This document shows, piece by piece, positions 55,039 to 64,000 of a DNA stretch of 64,000 nt (the stretch's first letter is position 1; the number at the start of each line of letters is the position of its first letter). Source of the DNA: Riptortus pedestris (Eukaryota > Arthropoda > Insecta > Hemiptera > Alydidae). Position numbers and translations under genes: made by a program. The stretch is from NCBI GenBank assembly GCA_019009955.1, contig CM032228.1, positions 260,173,001-260,237,000 on the forward strand. Reading direction: 5' to 3'. The notes under the pieces are model-generated. The model worked only from the letters and a program-made list of their open reading frames with translations, was not told the DNA's origin and did no database searches.

Positions 55039-56961
55039 TAGCTAAGGTACCCGGCGATGCCCGGGAAATCATTGTTGACTTACTAATGATGGTATTTTGA
55101 TAGCAAGACTTCAATGTGTACAATTACACTTCCATCCAAGACGTAATGGTTTTCCGAAATAGCCAACCCTGAAGGGTAACTTCAGGGGATTGATATAATA
55201 GAAATTTTAGTTTTGAAGAATAAATGAAAATATGTTCCTAATCTATCCCTTTACACTTTTTGACTCACCTTTTTTCAATACTCGTAATTCAAACCATAAT
55301 CATGGGTAGCATTTATTACAATTAAATATCATCTATAATGAACATATTTCCTTTCAAAAGCCAATCCGAGCTCATATAATATTAGGCAAAGTTTTTGCAC
55401 GTAAGATTATATTTGTAATAGTGAATCACACTGGAAACTACTTTCAGTAATGCTAGACGGGAAATTAGTAAACTCAATTATCTAGTAAGGCTCCATTCAT
55501 CTTCCGCTCCCGCATGAGACTTCTTAAAATTCTTCTACTTAAATTATTGATTCAAAAATTTTTAATAATTTATCTACTGGATGGAATTAAATAATAGTTG
55601 TACCCTGAAGTTCATATCATATACGCATAATGTTTAAACGCATATTGTTTTTTGTCATAATGACATTACCATTAACATTTAATTATTATGATAGCACATA
55701 TTTGTTTCAATAACATCAAGGTACATTATACAAATTAAATAATGGAAATGCTCTTATAGTTTATATTTCTATTGGAAATAAATAACAAAGCTATTTTCTA
55801 GGAAAAATAAATAAATGAGGAGGGGGTGACGAAGATTTATACCTCACTAATCCGAATCATACTTTGAACTATCATATAAGACGAAAACATAACATCATTT
55901 GTCATAGTATTCATTTATTAAAACCCCTTAAATGAGTACTAATATAATTATTGACTCCCGTTTAGCGTATATCCCGTGTTTACTTCATTTTACGACAAAA
56001 GTGAATGCACACATAAGTTACTCTAAATAACAAAGTAAACCACTTTTGTTATGTGCATGTTTGCCGAAAAACAAATAGAAAAACCGAGTTTTTCATTTCA
56101 GCCTCTCTTATAATCCCCACTCCCCTTTGAACCTAAAATTTTTAATATAGCTTATAATCATGGAAGAATTAATGCTAATTCACACACCGAGTTTTGCTAA
56201 GTTCGGTTCAATCGTTAGTGCCCAACAAAATTGTTGGCTCCCGCTTTAGATTTTAGTGTATATCTCGTTTATACTTTTCTATACGACAAAAGTGAATAAA
56301 ACAAAAGTTACTTTAAATAGAAAAATAAACTACTTTTGTTATGTGCATATTTGCTGAAAAAGCAATAGGAAACGAAATATCGCTATTTTTAATTTCAGGC
56401 CTCCCTTATAACCCCCACTCCTGCCCGTCCCTAGAAATGTTAGTATGGCTTATTATAATGAAGGCGTTAGTACTAATTCACATACCGAGTTTGGTTTAAT
56501 TCGGTCTTTAGTGCCAAATAAAATTGTGGACCCCCGCTTTAGTTTATAGCGTATAACTCATTTATGCTTCCGTATACGTCAAAAGTGCATATAACAAAAG
56601 TTACTTTAAATTACAAAATAAACAACTTTTGTTATGTGCATATTTGCTGAAAAAGCAATAGGAATCGAAATATCGCTATTTTTAATTTCATGCCTTCCTT
56701 ATAACCCCCACTCCTGTTCGTCTTAGAGAATATTAATATAGCCTAATGTCTAAGATGGGCTAGTAGTAATATACATACCCAGTTTCATAAAATTCGGTTC
56801 AGCCGTTTATGCGTGAAAAGGTAACAAACAAACAAACAAATAAACAAACAAACAGACACGAAAGAAACAAAATGTAGTTATGGTGTCTATGACATGTGAA
56901 ACGAAAAGTTATCGTGAAATTTCGCGAAAAAAATCAATGTACAGACAGAGGTTACAATTTT
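55038..56961 (-). mobile_element. Helitron-like element, long form
   Basis: 3' end CTAGCTAAGGTACCCGGCGA, core 55200-55950, three monomers, and a 5' tail ending GAGGTTACAATTT at 56961. A TA tract of ~37 bases separates it from the previous copy. Confidence 0.7.
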
Positions 56962-56973
56962 ATATATATATAG

Positions 56974-57048
<75 letters not shown>
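56962..57048. repeat. (TA)n microsatellite with GATA and CATA interruptions
   Basis: About 87 bases of TA between two Helitron-like copies. Confidence 0.9.
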
Positions 57049-57050
<2 letters not shown>

Positions 57051-58152
57051 AGCTCAGATACCCGGCTTCGCCCGGGAATTCATTTGAGGCTGAATGGTGA
57101 TGGTATTTTTTAGCAGGCTTTACATTGCACAATATTTTGACATTTACCCGTCCTAGTGTTTAGGATTGATACCCGTCGTTGCCGTGGATTTACTAATAAT
57201 AGAATTATTTGTTTGATAAGGCTTCACTGTCTTCGATATTTTTATATTTCCCGTCTCTTATACATGTAAATATGGTGAATTTTAATTTCAGGCCTCCCTT
57301 ATAACCCCACTCCTGTTTGAACCTAAAAATTTTAATATAACTTATAATCATGGAAGAATAAATGGTAATTCACATACCGAGTTTTGTTAAGTTCGGTTCA
57401 GCCGTTAGTGCCCAATAAAATTGTTGGCTCCAGCTAAAGTTTTAACATATAACTCATTTATACTTAGGTATAAGACGAAAGTGTATATAACAAAAGTTAC
57501 TCCAAATAACAAAATAAACAACTTTTGTTATGTTTATATTTGCGGAAAAACCAATAGAAAACGAAATATCACTATTTTTAATTTCAGGCTTCCCTTATAA
57601 CCCCTACTCCTGCCCGTCCATAGATATGTTGGTATGGCTTATTATAATGAAGGCCTCACTGCTAATACACATACCGAGTTTTATTTAGTTCGGTTGAGTC
57701 TTTTTTGGCAAATAATATTGTTGACTCCCGCTATAATGTTTAGCGTATAAGGTATTTAAACTTCGGTATACGAAAAAAGTGTATATAACAAAAGTTCCTC
57801 TAAGTAACAAAATAAACAACTTTTTTTATGTTCATATTTTTCCGAAAAACCAATAGGAAACGAAATATCGTTATTTTTAATTTCAGGCTTCCCTTATAAC
57901 CCCCACTCCTGTTCGTCTCAGAGAATATTAATATAGCCTAAAGTCTAAGTTGGGTTAGTAGTAATATACATACCAAGTTTCATAAAGTTCGGCTCAGCCG
58001 TTTATGCGTGAAAAGGTAACAAACAAACAAACAAACAAACAAACATACGCGAAAGAAACAAAATGCAGATATGGTGTCTATGACATGTGAAACGAAAAGT
58101 TATCGTGAAATTTCGCGAAAAAAATCAATGTACAGACAGAGGTTACAATTTT
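57049..58152 (-). mobile_element. Helitron-like element, 3' CTAG mutated
   Basis: The 3' end reads CAAGCTCAGATACCCGGCTT (CTAG changed to CAAG). It has two to three monomers and a complete 5' tail. The ~1.1-kb structure matches the copies at 50133 and 59461. Confidence 0.7.
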
Positions 58153-58161
58153 ATATATATA

Positions 58162-58823
58162 CTAGCTCAGATACCCGGCTTCGCCCGGGAATTGATTTGA
58201 GGCTGAATGGTGGTGGTATTTTTTTGGCAAGGCTTTAATTTGCACAATATTTTGACATTTACCCGTCCCAGTGTTTAGGGTTAATTCCCGTTGGCATTTG
58301 TTAATAATAAAATTAATTTTTTATGTAAGTCTTCACTGTCCTCCATATTGTCATATTTCCCGTAGACAAATAGACAATGAAATATCGCGAATTTTTATTT
58401 CAGGCCTCCCTTATAACCCCCACTCCCGTTCTAACCTAAAAATTTTAATATAGCTTATAATCATGGAAGAATTAATGCTAATTGACATACCGAGTTTTTG
58501 TAATTTCGGTTTACTCGTTAGCGCTCAATGAAATCGTTGACTCCCGCTTTAGTTTATAGTGTATATCTCATTTATACGTTGTTAAAAGACAAAAATGAAA
58601 TTGCCAAAAGTTACTCTAAATAACAAAATAAACAACTTTTGTTATGTACATACTTGCCGAAAAACCAATACCTTACAACCCCCACTCCTGTTCATCTCAG
58701 AGAATTTTAATATAGCCATAAGTCTAAGTTGGGTTAGTTTTAATATAAATACCAAGTTTCATAAAATTCGGTTCAGCCGTTTATGCGTGAAAAGGTAACA
58801 AACAAACAAACAAACAAACAAAC
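58162..58823 (-). mobile_element. Helitron-like element, 5' tail truncated
   Basis: 3' end CTAGCTCAGATACCCGGCTT; two partial monomers. The sequence 58330-58590 resembles positions 40-260 of the window. It is cut in the AACA run at ~58823 and joined directly to an oppositely oriented fragment. Confidence 0.65.
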
Positions 58824-59416
58824 ATTCCATCAGGTAGATAAATTATTAAAATAATACTTTGAATCGATATTTTAAGGAAAACGAAGAAGATGCTGGAGCG
58901 GAAGGAGACCGGAGCCTAAACAGTTAATTGAGTTAACTTATATCCTGTGAAATGATTTCCACTGAGCTCTACTATTACGAATATAATCTAATTACAAAAC
59001 TATGCTTAAACTATATGAGCTCGGATTGGTTTTTGACAGGAAATAAGTTTCATTATAGAGAATATTTAATTTTAATAAATACTATCCACGATTATGGTTT
59101 GAAGTATTCAAAAAGGTGAGTTAAAAAGTGGAGAGGGATAGATCAGGAACACATTTTTATTTATTCTTCAAAATTAAAATTTCTCATCTATACGTCGCCA
59201 GCCTGACCCTCACGGGAAACAATGATTAGGGGCTTATTTTCATTTATTCTTGAAATACAATTTTTTTTTTTCTGTAAGTCGCCTGCCTGGCCCTCACGGG
59301 AAATCAATGCGTCCAGACGGGAAGTGTAGTAAACATTGAAGCCTTGCTCAAAAAAAAAAAAAAAACCATCACCCAGCCTCAAATGATTTCCCGAGCGAAG
59401 CCGGGTACCTTAGCTA

Positions 59417-59417
<1 letters not shown>
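58824..59417 (+). mobile_element. Helitron-like 3' fragment in opposite orientation
   Basis: ATTCCATCAGGTAGATAAAT onward is the core and 3' domain of the long form, ending CCCGAGCGAAGCCGGG, TACCTTAG, CTAG at 59417. A ~70-base stretch containing GCCTGACCCTCACGGGAAA is duplicated in diverged form (59200-59235 and 59280-59310). Confidence 0.65.

Positions 59418-59460
<43 letters not shown>
59418..59460. repeat. (TA)n microsatellite
   Basis: Pure TA between the two 3' ends of oppositely oriented copies. Confidence 0.9.
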
Positions 59461-59464
<4 letters not shown>

Positions 59465-60575
59465 CTCAGATACCCGGCTTCGCCCGGGAATTCATTTGAG
59501 GCTGAACGGTGATGGTATTTTTTTGGCAAGGCTTTACTTTGCACAATAAATTTGACATTTACCCGTCCCAGTGTTTAGGATTGATACCCGTCGTTGCCGT
59601 GGATTTACTAATAATAGAATATTTGTTCGATAAGGCTTCACTGTCTTCGATATTTTTATATTTCCCGTCTCTTATACATGTAAAAATGGTGAATTTTTAT
59701 TTCTGGCCTCCCTTATAACCCCCCTCCCGTTCGAACCTAAACATTTTAATATAACTTATAATCATGGAAGAATTAATGCTAATAGACAAACCGAGCTTTG
59801 TTAAGTTCGGTTCAGCCGTTAGTGCCCAATAAAATTGTTGGCTCCCGCTAAAGTTTAACGTATAACTCATTTATACTTAGGTATACGACAAAAGTGTATA
59901 TAACAAAAGTTACTCCAAATAACAAAATAAACAACTTTTGTTATGTTTATATTTGCGGAGAAACCAATAGGAAGCGAAATATCGCTATTTTTAATTTCAG
60001 GCTTCCCTTACAACCCCCACTCCTGCCCGTCCATAGAAATGTTGGTATGGCTTATTATAATGAAGGCTTCACTGCTAATACACATACCGAGTTTTAATTA
60101 GTTCGGTTGAGTCTTTTTTGGCAAATAATATTGTTGACTCCCGCTATAATTTTTAGCGTATAACGCATTTAAACTTCGGTATACGACAAAAGTGTACATA
60201 ACAAAAGTTACTCTAAATAACAAAATAAACAACTTTTGTTATGTGCATATTTGCCGAAAAGCCAATAGAAAACGAAATATCGCTATTTTTAATTTCAGGC
60301 CTCCCTTATAACCCCCACTCCTGTTTGTCTCAGAGGATATTAATATAGCCTAAAGTCTAAGTTGGGTTAGTTGTAATATACATACCAAGTTTCATAAAAT
60401 TCGGTTCAGCCGTTTATGCGTGAAAAGGTAACAAACAAACAAACAAATAAACAAACAAACAAACAAACAGACACGAAAGAAACAAAATGCAGTTATGGTG
60501 TCTATGACTTGTGAAACGAAAAGTTATCGTGAAATTTCGCGAAAAAAATCAATGTACAGACAGAGGTTACAATTT
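59461..60575 (-). mobile_element. Helitron-like element, complete except first base pair of 3' end
   Basis: Starts ATAGCTCAGATACCCGGCTT (CTAG seen as ATAG), two to three monomers, 5' tail to 60575. Eleven bases separate it from the next copy. Confidence 0.7.
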
Positions 60576-60585
60576 TATATATATA

Positions 60586-61894
60586 CTAGCTCAGATACCC
60601 GGCTTCGCCCGGGAATTCATTTGAGGCTGAATGGTGATGGTATATTTTTGGCAAGGCTTTACTTTGCACAATATTTTGACATTTACCCGTTCCAGTGTTT
60701 AGGGTTAATACCCGTTGTTGGCATTTGTTAATAATAAAATTATTTTTTTATGTAAGACTTCACTGTCCTGCATATTGTCATATTTCCCGTCTCCTGTGCA
60801 TTATGCATAGATTTGAATTATTATTTTGAGAAAATATTGACATACATTTGAATTAATTTTTTCAGGTGAGGTACCTGGTAGTTCATATTGAAAAGAAGTT
60901 TTGAGCAAATTTCTCTAAATAACAAAATAAACAACTTTTACTATGTTCATGTTTGCCGAAAAACCAATAAGAAACTAAGTATCGCTATTTTTAATTTCTG
61001 GCTTCCCTTATAACCCCCACTCCTGCCCGTCCCTAGAAATGTTGGTATGGCTTGTTATAATGAAAGCGTTAGTGCTAATACATATACCGAGTTTTATTTA
61101 TTTCGGTTGGGTCTTTTGTCCCAAATAAAATTGTTCACTTCCGCTATAGGTTTTAGCGTATATCTCGTTTATAATTCGGTATACGAAAAAAGTGTATATA
61201 ACAAAAGTTACTCTAAATAACAAAATAAACATCTTTTGTTATGTGCATATATGCTGAAAAAGCAATAGGAAACGAAATATCGCTATTTTTAATTTCACAG
61301 GCCTCCCTTATAACCCCCACTCCTGCCCGTCCCTAGAAATATTAGTATGGCTATAATAAGGAAACCGTTAGTATTAATTCATATAGCGAGTTTCGTTTAG
61401 TTCGGTTGAGTCTTTTGTGCCAAATAAAATTGTGGACTCCCACTATAGTTTTTAGCGTATAACTCATTTATACTTCCGTATACGGCAAAAGTGCATATAA
61501 CAAACGTTACTCTAAATAACAAAATAAACAACTTTTGTTATGTGCATATTTGCCGAAAAACCAATAGGAAACGAAATATAGCTATTTTTAATTTCAGGCC
61601 TCCCTTATAACCCCCACTCCTGTTCGTCTTAGAGAATATTAGTATAGCCTAGAGAATATTAGTATAGCCTATAAGTTGGGCTAGTAGTAATATACATACC
61701 AAAATTCGGTTCAGCCGTTTTATGCGTGAAAAGGTAACAAACAAACAAACAAATAAACAAACAAACAAACAAACAAACAAACAAACAGACACGAAAGAAA
61801 CAAAATGTAGTTATGGTGTCTATGACATGTGAAACGAAAAGTTATCGTGAAATTTCGCGAAAAAAATCAATGTACAGACAGAGGTTACAATTTT
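60586..61894 (-). mobile_element. Helitron-like element, complete
   Basis: 3' end CTAGCTCAGATACCCGGCTT, three monomers (C-rich boxes near 61010, 61310 and 61610), 5' tail with a long AACA run and ACAGAGGTTACAATTTT at 61894. A 20-base local duplication TAGAGAATATTAGTATAGCC occurs at 61630-61669. Confidence 0.7.
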
Positions 61895-61957
61895 ATATAT
61901 ATATAGATAGATATCTATCTATATCTATCTATATATAGCCCTTAAGGGAAATCTGCT
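61895..61957 (+). mobile_element. Helentron-like terminal scrap with TATC repeats
   Basis: (TA)n/(GATA)n then CCCTTAAGGGAAATCTGCT (61939-61957), the terminal palindrome half of the Helentron-like element. Confidence 0.55.
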
Positions 61958-62172
61958 AAAACGGTGAGTCACAAATAGTGGAGAGGAATAGATTAGGAAC
62001 ACAATTTCATTTATTCTTCATAACTAAAATTTCTTAGTTCCCAAAAGTTACCCTTTAGGATTTGCTAATTCGGAAAAACAATGTCGTGGAGGGAAGTGTA
62101 ATTGTACACATTGAAGTCTAAAAACAGTCAGTCAACAATGATTTCCCGGGCATTGCCGGGTACCTTAGGTAG
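61958..62172 (+). mobile_element. Helitron-like 3' fragment
   Basis: AAAACGGTGAGTC onward matches the 3' domain of the second subfamily (compare 29067-29304). It ends CCCGGGCATTGCCGGG, TACCTTAG with GTAG in place of CTAG. Confidence 0.6.
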
Positions 62173-62189
62173 TAGATAAATAGATAAAT

Positions 62190-62703
62190 TTAGTTACGCC
62201 AATAACATTGAGACTTAAGCCTGAAGGAGCGCTATAAATCTGCTCTATAACATTAAGGGATGAATATGGGTAATGTAAGTGAGCTATACATACTTAGAGA
62301 CTGGACTATTCTTAATTAGCATAATTATACTTGTATTTAGTTACGTTATTATCTCATTAAGACTTAAGCCTGAAGGAGCGCTATAAATCTGCTGTATAAC
62401 ATTAAGGGATGAATATGGGTAATGTAAGTGAGCTATACATACTTAGAGACTGGACTATTCTTTATTAGCATAATTATACTTGTATTTAGTTACGTTATTA
62501 TCTCATTAAGACTTAAGCCTGAAGGAGCGCTATAAATCTGCTCTATAACATTAAGGGATGAATATGGGTAATGTAAGTGAGCTATACATACTTAGAGACT
62601 GGACTATTCTTTATTAGCATAATTATACTTGTATTTAGTTACGTTATTATCTCATTAAGACTTAAGCCTGAAGGAGCGCTATAAATCTGCTCTATAACAT
62701 TAA
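62190..62703 (+). repeat. 149-bp tandem repeats
   Basis: ACTTAAGCCTGAAGGAGCGC at 62213, 62362, 62511 and 62660: exact 149-bp spacing, three full units and a partial one. Units are nearly identical. The fourth unit is cut at its ACATTAA by the piggyBac-like element. No coding capacity. Confidence 0.92.
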
Positions 62704-62704
62704 C

Positions 62705-63179
62705 CCTAGAGTACTAACATCAATTTATCGTAATCTATTACTAACACTACGCCTATTAGGCGTATAATACATTTATTTCATTTTTTAACTGGGATTCCAT
62801 CACTGGTATTCAAATTAAAATAATTCAAAATGTCTCATACTATATGTTGAACTCTATAAATGGTTTAAATTTAAAATTAATGCAGTTTAATAATTTTAAA
62901 AATTAAAACTAACAGCTTTATTAAAAACTGTATACTAAAAATATTTATGAAAATATACATTGCAGATAATATATATTCAATATAATACAAAATTATTCAA
63001 AAAACTTAACAAAATGAGTCAAAAAGTTTTAAAGACAAATAGCAATAAATACAAAAAGTAAAAAAAAACTTAAAAAAGTACATATCACATGAATGTAGGA
63101 ACCTTTAAAAATTATCTAGGAACTTCTGGCATTATTAGGAACTATAACACAACCTGTTTGTTAAGAACTTTGTTTGAAA
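62705..63179. other. piggyBac-like 3' non-coding region
   Basis: AT-rich sequence between the terminus and the transposase remnant, with no gene. The short plus-strand open frame at 63089-63277 is the antisense of the remnant. Confidence 0.5.
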
Positions 63180-63832
63180 TCAATTATTTTCACACGAACA
63201 ACACAGTTTTTTGTGGTGTTCATTGCATATTGCATTACCACAGTCTGAGCAAGACATTTTGCTTATTCTTCGTATAATTCATCGAGCTCCATGTTTTTGA
63301 GAGTGCTCAATGAAGATTGAGTATAATTATTTCTCTGCTGTTCAATCTATTCATTGGTGTGGGACAATATCTGATTCAAAACAAAGTCTTTGAAAAATAG
63401 GTGAACACATTCAATTGGTGTCTTGGCATTTCTCCCATCATTTTTCTGACTGTGGACTGACATGCATGATATTTTGAGTGGGACTTTCTGTTGACATTTT
63501 TGAAAGGAATTGTTGACCACTCAAAGCATCCCCTCTTGCCTACTACTTTTTCTTCATAATTTTTTTTCTATGTATTCATGTTATTCTGATGTATCAGCAT
63601 CTCTTTTTCTTTTCCTTGTTTCCCTTTCTCGTGCGTTAATTTTTCCTTTTCTGGATTGAATAGATTCTTGAATAGCTTATTCTACTTCTTCTGGATCGTC
63701 GTCTTCATTTGTCTCTTCCACATAGTCTGGATCGATGTCTGTGTTGTCTGAATCGTACTCCACTTCATCCACTTCCTCTTCATCATCCGAAACCATTGGC
63801 ATGTTAAGTTCATTGACGATTTCCTCGTCCGA
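63180..63832 (-). pseudogene. piggyBac transposase remnant: N-terminus fused to Cys-rich end
   Basis: On the minus strand, an acidic N-terminus (SDEEIVNELNMPMVSDDEEE) is followed by several stops and frameshifts. Near 63410-63340 is TPIECVHLFFKDFVLNQIL then SHTNE, matching the start of the conserved piggyBac core. Shortly after, near 63260-63190, comes SCSDCGNAICNEHHKKLCC with SCEN, matching the C-terminal cysteine-rich zinc-binding domain. The catalytic DDD core of several hundred residues between them is absent. The element could only have moved with another copy's transposase. The start codon is not clear; an ATG at ~63843 is out of frame. Confidence 0.7.
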
Positions 63833-64000
63833 AAATCAAACATTCATTAATAAATAAGATTATGTTAATTAACCCAATAAGAATTTCATCATAATTGCTA
63901 GTATAACTAACACTACGCCTGTGAGACGCAGAAGGCAAGACTGGATAATGCTAACACTACGTCTGAAAGACGTATGGATATTTACGTGCATTGCTTACAC

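Larger units (their letters stand above)
62704..64000 (-). mobile_element. piggyBac-like element, internally deleted, runs off window
   Basis: A TTAA at 62700-62703 is followed by CCCTAGAGTACTAACATC, which fits the TTAA target and CCCT-type terminus of piggyBac transposons. Subterminal palindromic words ACGCCTATTAGGCGTA (62741) and related ones near 63915 and 63959 may be transposase-binding sites. The other terminus lies beyond 64000. The only coding content is a shortened transposase remnant. Confidence 0.75.

Overview
The window looks like AT-rich, repeat-dominated DNA from an arthropod, most likely an insect. I cannot name a species. The evidence is the element mix: Helitron-like elements of the type abundant in insects, I/Jockey-type LINEs, a Ty3/Gypsy retrotransposon, a piggyBac-like remnant, a TIR transposon and a viral-type (Polinton-like) DNA polymerase B fossil. 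I recognise no cellular host gene, tRNA or rRNA. Nearly every readable protein belongs to a mobile or virus-like element, and nearly all are broken.

Layout. 1-8280: head-to-tail and head-to-head copies of one non-autonomous Helitron-like family built from ~300-bp monomers. 8291-24552: a nested locus. A fossil PolB gene (exonuclease part 8579-9425, palm/C-terminal part 22461-24552) was split by a Helentron-like element. That element was split by a LINE (9754-22191) with a 12-bp target duplication. The LINE 3' region was later hit by a 5.2-kb TIR transposon (14428-19643) and by a Helitron (20031-21859). The transposase gene of the TIR element was hit in turn by a truncated LINE (15912-16655). 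The PolB C-terminus separately received an insert made of 187-bp tandem repeats ending in a 29-bp hairpin (22957-24385). 25090-26910: a 118/120-bp satellite-like array. 27163-29304: a Helitron. 29316-35449: a Ty3/Gypsy element with both LTRs. 35509-39215: three more Helitron copies. 39375-47428: a second LINE of the same family as the first, on the minus strand. It carries a 1.8-kb array of 27-bp repeats inside ORF1 and a Helentron-like insertion inside ORF2. 47462-61894: a long run of Helitron copies, mostly minus strand, including two nearly identical 1.22-kb segments in inverted orientation (48870-50090 and 51635-52855). 61939-62172: small Helentron and Helitron scraps. 62190-62703: 149-bp tandem repeats. 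62704-64000: a piggyBac-like element inserted at a TTAA inside the last repeat; it runs off the window.

The window is therefore a graveyard of nested insertions, and perfect or near-perfect target-site duplications allow much of the order of events to be read. The most unusual items are the tandem-repeat/hairpin insert with a 12-bp duplication in PolB, the 1.22-kb inverted pair, the Helentron-like element that carries a 60-bp LINE scrap with its own 13-bp duplication, the repeat-expanded ORF1 of the LINE family, and the TIR transposon whose cysteine-rich transposase I cannot assign to a superfamily with certainty.
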